From: an uncultured Chloroflexota bacterium
GTDB taxonomy: Bacteria > Chloroflexota > Anaerolineae > Anaerolineales > Anaerolineaceae
Assembly (NCBI GenBank): GCA_902786265.1
Contig: CADACE010000017.1
Location: 1-64,000 of the forward strand
Length of the DNA: 64,000 nt
Direction of reading: 5' to 3'
In this document: positions 48,967-56,999 of the stretch, piece after piece
Numbering within the stretch: the first letter of the stretch is position 1
Layout: each line of letters starts with the position of its first letter
Position numbers and translations under genes: made by a program
The notes under the pieces: generated by a model
Told to the model about the DNA's origin: nothing
The model's database searches: none
Seen by the model: only the letters and a program-made list of their open reading frames with translations

Positions 48967-50331
48967 ATGGTAAAAGTGGAGCAAATCGTACAACAAACTA
49001 AACTGCATCCATATTCACGAAGTGTTTCGATCATCGGAGTCGGCAGTACGCCTTTCATGTACACCGTCGACAGTCCGGAGACTAACGGGCTCACGGAAGG
49101 TGAATTGTTCGGTTATGCCGCATTGAAGGCAATGGAAGATGCCGGTGTAAACCCGAAGAATATTGATTATTATTTCCATGGTGAGGCAAGCCCGCTCAAC
49201 GGGTCCAACTACCTTGTTCCGAACATCCAGATCGGCAACTGGTTTGGCATGAAGGGTAAAGGCTCGATCCATCACTCTGAAGCCTGCTGCACCGGTTATC
49301 TGGCAATCGAACAGGCAGTGAATGCTATCGCTTCCGGCAAATATGACTGCGTACTGACAGCCTGCGTGGAATTTGGCGACAGCACTCCTGCTCCGGCGGA
49401 CAATGTGGAAACCCGCAAGCACCCCTACAAACGCGACAAGATGACCATGGACAAGTTCCTCAGGACTACCCAGTGGCTCTATGACCGCACCTACACCCGC
49501 GCGCTGATGGCAGGGCAGGAAATGATTTACGATGATGCGGCTGAATGGTATGTCCGCACCCGCAAGATCACCGCGGAACAGATGAACGACGCGCTGAACT
49601 GGATGGCGATCAATTCCCGCCGCAATGCCGCGACTACTCCTCTCAGTCTGATGAACTGGTCCAAGACGACCGATAACCCGATCAAGACCTATGACGAGCT
49701 GGCTGAAGAGCAGGGAATGACTGTGGATGAATACATGAATTCTCCCTTCAACCCGCGCATGGGTGACTTCCTCCGCGCGGCCGGTGTCGAGCTGAAATGC
49801 GACGGCGCGGCTGCCTGTATCGTCTGTGCTACCGATATGATCCCGCAGATCGCTCCGAACCTGAAGCATGCCCCGATCGAAGTCCTCGGTATCGGAAGCT
49901 CCGCTCTGGAAGCTACCAACCCGCACTTCGAAGTCCGTGCCACAGAAGAAGCTGTCCGCCAGGTTTATGAACTGACCGGGTTGAGCGGCGACGATCTCGA
50001 CCTCTTCTATGCTAATGACTTTATCATCACCTCCCAGCTCATCGCTGCCGAAATCGCCGGATACCTCCCGTTTGGTGAAGGCTGGAAATATATCGTAGAC
50101 GGACGCACTGCCTGGGACGGCGACAAACCGCTCAACTCCAACGGCGGACGCACAGCCTTCGGTCATGCTCATGCGGCATCCGGTCTGGCTGATGTTTACG
50201 AAGCCTGCAAGCAGATGTGGGGCGAGATGGGTGAACATCAGGTCAAGATCAAGAACCCGAAAACTGCCATGCTCAGAGGTTATGGCGGCGCACAAAATGT
50301 CGCGGCAATCATTCTGCAGAAGAAAGACTAA
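48967..50331 (+). CDS. SCP2-like thiolase/ketoacyl synthase-like enzyme
   Basis: The 454-residue protein has the thiolase fold: SIIGVGSTPF at the start, nucleophile Cys107 or Cys108 (HSEACCTGYLAIEQAV), and catalytic His400 in NGGRTAFGHAHAASG. The end GYGGAQNVAAIIL lacks the second cysteine of classical degradative thiolases, as in SCP-x-like and condensing-type members. An insertion of about 100 residues (roughly 140-260) lies between. It makes or breaks a C-C bond next to a thioester. The DUF35 gene that follows encodes the usual partner of such thiolases, and an ACP follows that, so the acyl carrier may be ACP rather than CoA. Confidence 0.85.
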   Translation: MVKVEQIVQQTKLHPYSRSVSIIGVGSTPFMYTVDSPETNGLTEGELFGYAALKAMEDAGVNPKNIDYYFHGEASPLNGSNYLVPNIQIGNWFGMKGKGSIHHSEACCTGYLAIEQAVNAIASGKYDCVLTACVEFGDSTPAPADNVETRKHPYKRDKMTMDKFLRTTQWLYDRTYTRALMAGQEMIYDDAAEWYVRTRKITAEQMNDALNWMAINSRRNAATTPLSLMNWSKTTDNPIKTYDELAEEQGMTVDEYMNSPFNPRMGDFLRAAGVELKCDGAAACIVCATDMIPQIAPNLKHAPIEVLGIGSSALEATNPHFEVRATEEAVRQVYELTGLSGDDLDLFYANDFIITSQLIAAEIAGYLPFGEGWKYIVDGRTAWDGDKPLNSNGGRTAFGHAHAASGLADVYEACKQMWGEMGEHQVKIKNPKTAMLRGYGGAQNVAAIILQKKD

Positions 50332-50350
50332 GAACGGAGGATCAGCGAAG

Positions 50351-50770
50351 ATGGCTATCAAATTGGAAAAAGTGGTTGAACACTACTACGAAGCGCTTGA
50401 AGAGGGCAAGATCCTCGGACGCAAGTGCCCGGTCTGCGGGAATGTTGAATTTCCTCCGGTTTATGCCTGCAACAAATGCGGAAACTATGAAACCGAATGG
50501 TATGAGATTAGCGGCAAAGCCAGGATCCATTCCATCGTAATGCCTGCTGCGCTTTCTTCCAAACCGGAATATAAAAATCTCGGCAAATATGCCTACTGCG
50601 AAATAGAGCTTGAGGAAGGCACGCACCTGAACGCCGTTGTCCGCGGCATCAACAAGAAGAAGCGCCAGGAACTGATGGATAAACTTCCGGAAGTCTACTG
50701 CCACGCTGCGATCTTCGAACGCGAACAGGGATTCAAGACTGTCGTCTTTGATCTGGATGAAGGTCAGTGA
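50351..50770 (+). CDS. DUF35 OB-fold zinc-ribbon thiolase partner
   Basis: The 139-residue protein has a rubredoxin-like zinc ribbon, KCPVCGNVEFPP and CNKCGNYE (two C-x2-C knuckles, about 25-45), then an OB-fold (about 46-135), as in DUF35/ChsH2/PhlB-type proteins. These bind SCP2-like thiolases and channel acyl groups. GGAGG sets the start at 50351, 19 bases after the thiolase stop. In archaea a DUF35 protein bridges thiolase and HMG-CoA synthase. Confidence 0.88.
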   Translation: MAIKLEKVVEHYYEALEEGKILGRKCPVCGNVEFPPVYACNKCGNYETEWYEISGKARIHSIVMPAALSSKPEYKNLGKYAYCEIELEEGTHLNAVVRGINKKKRQELMDKLPEVYCHAAIFEREQGFKTVVFDLDEGQ

Positions 50771-50825
50771 TCCGTTCCCCTAACGGAGCTGAAAGCGCTT
50801 TGCGCCTGAGACAGAAGTAAAAACA

Positions 50826-50853
50826 GCCTGTATGGCCGTGCGGTCATACAGGC
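50826..50853 (+). other. Hairpin before the ACP gene
   Basis: GCCTGTATG (50826-50834) and CATACAGGC (50845-50853) form a perfect 9-bp stem with a 10-base loop, directly followed by an A-run and the AAGGAG of the ACP gene. It could modulate ACP translation or protect a processed ACP mRNA. Confidence 0.6.
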
Positions 50854-50876
50854 AGAAAAAAAGGAGATTTGTGATT

Positions 50877-51110
50877 ATGGATAGAAAAGAATTGGAAGAA
50901 AAGATCATTGAGTTGGTTTCCGTTGCTTACAAGACGGATAATGTTACACTCGAAACAAGCTTCAAAAATGATCTGAAGGGTGCCTCTGTTCAGATGGTCG
51001 CTCTCGTTTCCGAGATCGAAAATGAACTGGATGCCACGATCATGCTCGCGGATGCATCCGCATGCTCCACTGTAGCGGACCTTGTTGATCTCGTTGAAGA
51101 TGAATTGTAA
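50877..51110 (+). CDS. Discrete acyl carrier protein (set B)
   Basis: The 77-residue acidic protein has the ACP four-helix pattern. The proposed phosphopantetheine serine is Ser37 in LKGASVQMVALVSEIENEL, where classical ACPs have DSL; helix 2 is otherwise typical. The C-terminal helix is STVADLVDLVEDEL. AAGGAG sets the start at 50877. It lies between DUF35 and the phosphate acyltransferase and is distinct from the paired ACP domains of set A. I take it as the acyl carrier for the thiolase; no fatty-acid synthesis genes are near. Confidence 0.85.
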   Translation: MDRKELEEKIIELVSVAYKTDNVTLETSFKNDLKGASVQMVALVSEIENELDATIMLADASACSTVADLVDLVEDEL

Positions 51111-51146
51111 TCCTTTCCGGATAAACTCCATTTGCTGAACGAAAGA

Positions 51147-51192
51147 GAGGGACGGTTTCGCGTGACGCTTTCCGTCACACGGACAGTCCCTC
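51147..51192 (+). other. Nested hairpin between ACP and phosphate acyltransferase genes
   Basis: GAGGGAC (51147-51153) pairs with GTCCCTC (51186-51192), and inside it GTGACG pairs with CGTCAC. No T-run follows. It may separate differing mRNA levels of ACP and the downstream enzymes. Confidence 0.55.
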
Positions 51193-51220
51193 GATTTCAT
51201 ATATTGGAAAAGGGAAACCC

Positions 51221-52225
51221 ATGAGTGTTTTAGATAAGATTTTTGAAAAAGCAAAGCAGAATCCGCAAAAAGTAGCTTTTCCGGAAGCGATGAATGAAAA
51301 GATGATGCAGGCCGCGTATGAGGCAGGCAAAGACGGATATATCATCCCGATCCTTGTCGGCAACGGCGCCGAAATCAAGGCCGCGGCGGAAGAACGCGGT
51401 TATGATGCTTCTGTGTTCACCATTGTGGATATCAACGAAGAAGAATATAAAAACAAGGTCATCGCTGCTTTTGTCGCGCGGGAAGATACCCGGCTGAAAG
51501 AAAAAGCGCTTGGACGCCGCATGCAGGATCCGCTTTATTACGCGATGGCGATGCAAAAAGTCGGCGAAGTGGATGTTACCTTTGCCGGTATCGACTACAC
51601 CACCGGTGACGTCCTGCTTGCTGGCCAGATGATCATCGGGCTTAAAGAGGGCATCAGCACCATCTCCAGCATCGGTCTCTGCGACATTCCGGGGTATGAG
51701 GGCAGCGAAGGCAGTCTGCTCGCGGTCGGTGACAGCGGTGTATGCACCAATCCGAACCCGGAACAGCTGGCGGATATCGCGATTTCCGCCTGTGAAACGG
51801 TTCAGGGTCTGCTGGACTGGGAACCGCGCTGCGCAATGGTCTGCTATTCCACACTGGGCAGCGGACAGGGTGAGCTGATCGACAAGGTCAAGGAAGCGCT
51901 CCGTATCGCTCAGGAAAAACGCCCGGATCTCAACATCGACGGCGAATTCCAGCTGGACGCGGCGATTTCACCGGCTGTGGCTGCCAAGAAGGTCAAACGC
52001 GAAAGCAAGGTTGCCGGTAAGGCCAACATCCTGATCTGGCCGGACCTGAACGTCGGCAATATCGCCGTCAAACTCATCCAGCAGTTCGGTCACGCGAATG
52101 CCTACGGACCGATGCTCCAGGGCTTCAGCAGCATTGTCTGCGACTGCTCCCGCGGCGCGCCGGTCTCCGAGATCAAGGGCAACATCGTCATTTCCGCGGT
52201 CCGTGCGGCAGGTTTGAAGAACTGA
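51221..52225 (+). CDS. Phosphate acyltransferase, Pta/Ptb family (set B)
   Basis: The 334-residue paralogue of the enzyme at 35294 has FPEAMNEKMMQAAYEAGKDG, VTFAGIDYTTGDVLLAGQM, MVCYSTLGSGQGELIDKVKEA, DGEFQLDAAISPAVAAKK, VAGKANILIWPDLNVGNIAVKL and the end CSRGAPVSEIKGNIV. It turns an acyl thioester and phosphate into an acyl phosphate for the kinase at 47833. It directly precedes a second holo-ACP synthase gene, by a single base. Confidence 0.88.
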   Translation: MSVLDKIFEKAKQNPQKVAFPEAMNEKMMQAAYEAGKDGYIIPILVGNGAEIKAAAEERGYDASVFTIVDINEEEYKNKVIAAFVAREDTRLKEKALGRRMQDPLYYAMAMQKVGEVDVTFAGIDYTTGDVLLAGQMIIGLKEGISTISSIGLCDIPGYEGSEGSLLAVGDSGVCTNPNPEQLADIAISACETVQGLLDWEPRCAMVCYSTLGSGQGELIDKVKEALRIAQEKRPDLNIDGEFQLDAAISPAVAAKKVKRESKVAGKANILIWPDLNVGNIAVKLIQQFGHANAYGPMLQGFSSIVCDCSRGAPVSEIKGNIVISAVRAAGLKN

Positions 52226-52226
52226 C

Positions 52227-52640
52227 ATGAATGAAAGAATTTCCGGTGCGGGGGTCGACCTTGTCTCCATCAGCGAGATCGAGGAGCTTGACAAGCGCAC
52301 CCGCGGCGCGTTTACAGAGCGGACCTTTTCGGATATGGAGAGGGCCGAAGCGGAACAGTCACCCGACAGGTATTCCTTTCTTGCGGGCAGATTTGCGGTA
52401 AAAGAAGCTGTTTTCAAGGCTGTCGCGCACCTCACACCGGAAAAATCTTTTGACTTCAGGATCGTCGAAACAAAGCGGAACGCTGACGGATCTCCGGAGA
52501 TCGTCATCAACGAATCTCTGGCGGCTGTTTTGAGATCAGCTGCCGTCACAAAGCTGCTTGTTTCCATTACAAATCAAGGCGGACTGGCGCTTGCCCAGGT
52601 CGTTGCTGTCAGTGAGAGCAGCCCTGAAAGCTGCTCATAA
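52227..52640 (+). CDS. Holo-ACP synthase, phosphopantetheinyl transferase (set B)
   Basis: The 137-residue protein has the AcpS motifs GAGVDLVSISEIEEL, FLAGRFAVKEAVFKAVAH and the C-terminal LLVSITNQGGLALAQVVA. It differs clearly from the copy at 34890 (the N-terminal VDLV variant is the more classical form). It starts one base after the Pta-like stop, so it is in the same operon and probably loads the ACP at 50877. Whether either copy also serves fatty-acid ACP cannot be told from this window. Confidence 0.88.
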   Translation: MNERISGAGVDLVSISEIEELDKRTRGAFTERTFSDMERAEAEQSPDRYSFLAGRFAVKEAVFKAVAHLTPEKSFDFRIVETKRNADGSPEIVINESLAAVLRSAAVTKLLVSITNQGGLALAQVVAVSESSPESCS

Positions 52641-52647
52641 TTGAATC

Positions 52648-52719
52648 GTGTGTCAATAAGGCAGTTTTTCAGGGCCGATCCATTTCTTCATAAAGCACCC
52701 TTATTGACACACTTTTTTT
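52648..52719 (+). terminator. Strong terminator/attenuator before the MFS gene
   Basis: GTGTGTCAATAAGG (52648-52661) and CCTTATTGACACAC (52699-52712) are a perfect 14-bp inverted repeat followed by seven T. It ends the AcpS transcript. The ribosome binding site of the next gene begins right after the T-run, so read-through or antitermination would govern that transporter. Confidence 0.85.
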
Positions 52720-52732
52720 GGAGAAAATTCAT

Positions 52733-53959
52733 ATGGATATCATGAAAAAAAGATGGCTTATCCTTTTCGCCAGCTGCCTGGTGACTTTGTGCGCCGGGTC
52801 GCTGTATGCCTGGAGCGTGTTTGCCACCCCGATGGCGGAATATTTATCCACGCTTACGGGTACGCAGATCGCGAGCCTCGCGATCGTGTTCACGGTTGCG
52901 AATTCGGTAGGCCCGATTACCATGATCTCGGGTGGAGCGATCAACGACAGGATCGGTCCCCGCTGGATCCTGATCATCGGCGGTCTTTTGTTCGGCGCAG
53001 GGATGATCGGCTCAGGCTTTGCAAAATCTGTTACGGGGCTGGTCATCGCTTATGGGCTCGGAGTCGGGCTTGGTGTGGGGATGGTTTACGGCACGATCGT
53101 TTCCAACGCGGTCAAATTCTTTCCCGATAAATCCGGTCTTGCCGGAGGACTCACGACAGCCTGCTATGGCGGCAGTTCCATCATTATCCCGATCATCGCC
53201 ACCGCGATGCTGACCCGTTATGAGATCACGACCTGTTTCAAGATCCTTGGGGCTGTGATGGGTGCACTCATTGTCCTCTCTTCCTTTGTGATCGAAGCCT
53301 GCCCGGCCGGTTTTACTGTTGCCGGTGCGGATAGCAAAAAGGGCACCAAAGCTGCTGCGCCTGCGGTCGATTATACCTGGCGGCAGATGCTGGCTGAAAA
53401 GAAGTTTTATCTGATGCTGGTCGTGCTGATGTGCGGGGCTTTCGGCGGGATGATGATCATCTCCCAGGCGTCTCCGCTTGCGCAGAGGATGATGGGGTTC
53501 ACCCCCGCCGCCGCTGCCGCAGTCGTTTCCATACTTGCGTTCTTCAACATGCTCGGCAGGCTGGCGTCGGGAATGATCTCCGACAAATTAGGCGCGGAAC
53601 GGACGATGGAAGTCACCTTCTCTCTGTCATGTGTGGCCTGTATTCTGCTGTATTTCTGCGGTGCCGGAAAAGACGCGATGTTTTATATCGGACTTTCGGT
53701 TGTGGGGTTCAGCTTCGGCAGTATTATGGGCATCTATCCGGGGTATACGGCCAAACAATTCGGACGGAAGAACAACAGTGTCAATTACGGCATTATGTTT
53801 ATCGGTTTTGCTCTGGCAGGGTTGTTTGGCCCGATGATCATGAACTCGATCTACGGTTCTACTGGGATCTATCAGCCGGCATTCCTTGTTTCCGCGGGCC
53901 TGGGCCTGGTCGGATTGATCCTTGTTTTTATCCTGGATCCGAAGAAAAAAGCAAATTGA
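52733..53959 (+). CDS. MFS transporter, oxalate/formate antiporter (OFA)-like
   Basis: The 408-residue protein has twelve helices and OFA-family features: SLYAWSVFATPMAEYL in helix 1, GGAINDRIGPRWILIIGG, GLGVGLGVGMVYGTIVSNAVKFFPDKSGLAGGL, and FNMLGRLASGMISDKLGAERTM in the second half. The family moves small carboxylates such as oxalate, formate, lactate or pyruvate. TTGGAGA sets the start at 52733 over the in-frame TTG at 52718. As the last gene next to set B it may import the acid substrate or export the acid product. Confidence 0.88.
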   Translation: MDIMKKRWLILFASCLVTLCAGSLYAWSVFATPMAEYLSTLTGTQIASLAIVFTVANSVGPITMISGGAINDRIGPRWILIIGGLLFGAGMIGSGFAKSVTGLVIAYGLGVGLGVGMVYGTIVSNAVKFFPDKSGLAGGLTTACYGGSSIIIPIIATAMLTRYEITTCFKILGAVMGALIVLSSFVIEACPAGFTVAGADSKKGTKAAAPAVDYTWRQMLAEKKFYLMLVVLMCGAFGGMMIISQASPLAQRMMGFTPAAAAAVVSILAFFNMLGRLASGMISDKLGAERTMEVTFSLSCVACILLYFCGAGKDAMFYIGLSVVGFSFGSIMGIYPGYTAKQFGRKNNSVNYGIMFIGFALAGLFGPMIMNSIYGSTGIYQPAFLVSAGLGLVGLILVFILDPKKKAN

Positions 53960-53977
53960 TCCGGGTTTTGTGAGGAG

Positions 53978-54012
53978 CAGCCGGTGATCGGGGAGGGGAA
54001 GGTCACCGGCTG
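53978..54012. terminator. Bidirectional terminator
   Basis: CAGCCGGTGA (53978-53987) and TCACCGGCTG (54003-54012) form a perfect 10-bp stem between two convergent genes; a T-rich stretch follows on the plus strand. Confidence 0.8.
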
Positions 54013-54016
54013 TGAA

Positions 54017-54580
54017 TCATTTTATTTCAACGGGGACGGTAAACGCCCCGTTTTTGTATTCTGTCACATATACCGCGCAGTTCCCGATATATTGAGACCA
54101 ATAGCTGCCGTGGGAATCCGGAGTCAGATATTCCAGGATCCCTTTCATGGCGATGGCATGGGTGGAAACCAGAATGTTATCATCCTGTCCGGCAAGTTCC
54201 TCGATAAACTCACCCGCGCGTGCCACGACGCTGCCCAGCTGTTCCATCCCTTCCGGGGCGGGGTTGTGCTCAAAATCGCTGAAAAACGTGATGACCTCCG
54301 GTGCGAGCGCATTCAGGTCCATCCCTTCATAAGACCCGTAATCCATTTCGATCAGGCGTTCATCGATGGTCACCGGTACATCCGGCGCGATGATTTCGGC
54401 GGTTTGGACTGCCCGGACCAGGGGGCTGGAATAAACCCTGGAGAAAGCGACCTCACGGAGCCGTTCGGCTGCCTCATGTGCCTGCGCGATGCCTTTTTCA
54501 TTCAGAGGATAATTGCTCCTGCCCTGTAAAACCTGCCTGATATTCAGTTCGGTCTGTCCGTGCCGTATGACGTAGATCAT
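54017..54580 (-). CDS. Histidine phosphatase family protein
   Basis: The 187-residue protein begins MIYVIRHGQTELN with the phospho-accepting His7 in RHG. The second catalytic region, ILVSTHAIAMKGIL, has the conserved His, and SSPLVRAVQTAEII is typical of phosphoglycerate-mutase-like phosphatases of the CobC/GpmB type. It removes phosphate from small metabolites in the cytoplasm. It ends next to a strong bidirectional terminator and follows the AEC transporter gene by 25 bases, probably as an operon. Confidence 0.92.
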   Translation of the reverse strand: MIYVIRHGQTELNIRQVLQGRSNYPLNEKGIAQAHEAAERLREVAFSRVYSSPLVRAVQTAEIIAPDVPVTIDERLIEMDYGSYEGMDLNALAPEVITFFSDFEHNPAPEGMEQLGSVVARAGEFIEELAGQDDNILVSTHAIAMKGILEYLTPDSHGSYWSQYIGNCAVYVTEYKNGAFTVPVEIK

Positions 54581-54605
54581 TCTTTCTCCTTTGCCGCTCT
54601 TAGTA

Positions 54606-55538
54606 TCAGAGATTGATATAAACCGTCAGCCCGACGAAAACGAGCAGTGTCACGAGCGTGGAGAAGGATATGGCCGTGGAGACGTAATCCCTGTGCCCTT
54701 CAAATTTTCCGAACATCGGGATGGCATAGGATCCGGGCAGGCTGAATGCGAGGATGAGCGCTACCATCGTTTCCTTGCTGTAAGGGATAAAGCGGAAAAT
54801 GATGAGGCAGCTGACCGCGCAGAAAGCCCACATCGCCGCGAAGCGCGTGATGATCGTAAACAGTACGGATCTCCGCAGGTCTGCCCGCAATGACAGGTCA
54901 TATCCCAGGGTGATCAGGATCAGCAGCCCGGCAGGGTCTGAGAGAAAGCTTACCGTCGTCCGGTATATGTTATTGAAGGAGGAATTGCTGATGCGGGTAT
55001 CCAGCCCTAAGAGACCCAGGGCGATCCCCAGCACCATCGCGATAAACGTAGGGGAGAGCGCGGCGTTTTTGAGGATCTTCCGGAAATCGGCATCGCTGCC
55101 ATCCACGACCTGCAGGATGGGGATAACGATCAGAAACAGAAAGACGGTGTGAGCCACATCAATGATCGCCATATCGCTGGTACCGCGGGTACCGTAAAGC
55201 ATGGCCAGCAGCGGATAACCGATGGTCCCGCCCTCAATGGTGGCAAAAACGAAGGGGAAATACTTCGCCCTTTCCGGAATAAAGCGCCTCAGCAGGAAAC
55301 CGATGCCGAATTCCGCGAGCACCGCCAGGAAAAATACGATGATGATCGCCAGGGAATCTTTGGAATAGTCGGCGAACATGAAGGCGTTGAGCAGAATGAC
55401 CGGCAGCATAAACTTGCTGACGATCGTCTTGATCGCCGCGCTGCCGTTGTCGTTCATCAAATTCTTTTTGCGCATCAGGATTCCGATGGAAAACGCGATG
55501 GCAAGCGGCAAAATCATTTCAATAACGGAATTAAGCAT
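54606..55538 (-). CDS. AEC family transporter (auxin efflux carrier-like)
   Basis: The 310-residue protein has ten membrane helices in two five-helix halves, with the AEC features NDNGSAAIKTIVSKFMLPVILLNAF in the first half and the crossover-like ILAFSLPGSYAIPMFGKFEG in the second. Bacterial members carry organic acids such as malate or malonate. RBS and start are consistent with ATG at 55538. It is divergent from the HTH/P-loop/CYTH gene. Confidence 0.87.
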   Translation of the reverse strand: MLNSVIEMILPLAIAFSIGILMRKKNLMNDNGSAAIKTIVSKFMLPVILLNAFMFADYSKDSLAIIIVFFLAVLAEFGIGFLLRRFIPERAKYFPFVFATIEGGTIGYPLLAMLYGTRGTSDMAIIDVAHTVFLFLIVIPILQVVDGSDADFRKILKNAALSPTFIAMVLGIALGLLGLDTRISNSSFNNIYRTTVSFLSDPAGLLILITLGYDLSLRADLRRSVLFTIITRFAAMWAFCAVSCLIIFRFIPYSKETMVALILAFSLPGSYAIPMFGKFEGHRDYVSTAISFSTLVTLLVFVGLTVYINL

Positions 55539-55679
55539 CTTTCTTTATCCTTTCTCCCAAAATTATATCATCTAATCATTTCCGGCTTTCAGCAAAAGTT
55601 CTACCAAAATTCGACAGCCCGGTCCTTCCATTTCGACCGGGTTTATGTTAGTATAGAGATGTGAGTGGTGAGGATGAAG

Positions 55680-56984
55680 ATGAACGATTACGGGTTTGGA
55701 AATTATCTTTATGAAAAGCGGAAAGCGGCCGGGCTTTCACAGAATGAACTGGCGGAAAAACTCGGAGTGACCGGAAAAGCGGTCTCCAAATGGGAAACCG
55801 GAGCTGCAAAACCGAGGACAAATGTGCTTCGGAACCTTTCAGCACTGTTGAACGTTCCTGTTGAGGAACTGTTGAAGAAAAGAGAAGGAGAAAAACAAAT
55901 GACAATCAGTAAAATCGTTATTACGGGCGGACCCTGCGCGGGAAAAACAACGGCAATGAACTGGATACAGAATGCTTTTACTCTCAGGGGCTTTACTGTC
56001 CTGTTTGTCCCGGAAACGGCTACGGAACTGATTTCCAACGGGGTCGCTCCCTGGACCTGCTCTTCCAACGGTGAATATCAGAAGTGCCAACTCAGGCTGC
56101 AGAACGAAAAGGAAAAGGTTTTTGAATATGCCGCGAGGACGATGAACAGTGAGAAAGTCCTGATCGTCTGTGACCGGGGCGCGCTGGATAATAAAGCTTA
56201 TATGAATGATGCCGAATTCGCTGCCGCGCTGAATTTTATCGGTTCCAACGAGATCGAACAGCGTGACAGTTATGATGCTGTGTTTCATCTGGTCACGGCA
56301 GCCAAAGGGGCTGTTGAGTTTTACACAACTGCCAATAACACGGCGCGTACGGAAACCCCGGAGCAGGCGGCAGCGCTGGACGACAAACTGATCGCAGCCT
56401 GGTCAGGCCATCCGCATCTGCGGATCATCGACAATTCAACGGGATTTGAGGAAAAGATGAGACGACTGATTGCGGAAATCAGCTTCTTCCTCGGGGAACC
56501 GGAACCATTTGAGATCGAGCGTAAGTTCCTGATCGAATATCCGGACCTGAAGGCGCTTGAAGCCATGCCGAACTGCCGGAAGGTGGAGATCATCCAGACC
56601 TATCTGAAGTCGGAAGAGAATGAAGAAGTCCGTATCCGCCAGAGGGGAACCAACGGGCATTATATGTACTATGAAACCCGCAAACGTCCCGTCAGCGGCA
56701 TGAAACGCATTGAGATCGAGAAACGGCTGACACAGGAAGAGTATCTGGCACGGCTGATGGAGGCGGATCCGGAAAGGCGTCCGATCCGCAAGGATCGTTA
56801 CTGTCTGGCGGACGGGAACCAGTATTTTGAAATCGACGTTTATCCTTTCTGGAAGGATCAGGCGGTCCTCGAGATCGAACTGACCGATCCGGAAGAGGAG
56901 ATCCGTTTCCCGGAATTCCTCAAGCTGATCCGTGAGGTCACGGATGATGAGAATTACAGGAATGCGGCACTGGCAAAGATTTAA
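55680..56984 (+). CDS. Fusion of HTH, NadR-like P-loop kinase and CYTH domains
   Basis: The 434-residue protein joins three domains in one frame. An XRE helix-turn-helix covers 1-66 (LSQNELAEKLGVTGKAVSKWETG). A P-loop nucleotide-binding domain of the AAA_28/NadR kinase type covers about 76-270, with Walker A GGPCAGKT (83-90) and a CDRG motif. A CYTH triphosphatase-like domain covers about 275-434, with EIERKFLIEYP, KxExRxR-like EEVRIRQRG and EKRL. CYTH enzymes act on triphosphates. The combination suggests a DNA-binding protein that senses or modifies a nucleotide. Start codons at 55665, 55674 and 55680 are all possible; GTGAGG favours 55680. Confidence 0.82.
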   Translation: MNDYGFGNYLYEKRKAAGLSQNELAEKLGVTGKAVSKWETGAAKPRTNVLRNLSALLNVPVEELLKKREGEKQMTISKIVITGGPCAGKTTAMNWIQNAFTLRGFTVLFVPETATELISNGVAPWTCSSNGEYQKCQLRLQNEKEKVFEYAARTMNSEKVLIVCDRGALDNKAYMNDAEFAAALNFIGSNEIEQRDSYDAVFHLVTAAKGAVEFYTTANNTARTETPEQAAALDDKLIAAWSGHPHLRIIDNSTGFEEKMRRLIAEISFFLGEPEPFEIERKFLIEYPDLKALEAMPNCRKVEIIQTYLKSEENEEVRIRQRGTNGHYMYYETRKRPVSGMKRIEIEKRLTQEEYLARLMEADPERRPIRKDRYCLADGNQYFEIDVYPFWKDQAVLEIELTDPEEEIRFPEFLKLIREVTDDENYRNAALAKI

Positions 56985-56999
56985 GAAAGAAGGAACTCG

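Noticed and set aside
49015-50361. A 448-codon minus-strand frame opposite the thiolase
   Set aside because: Same reasoning: the thiolase has its catalytic Cys and His and good start signals; the antisense frame has none.
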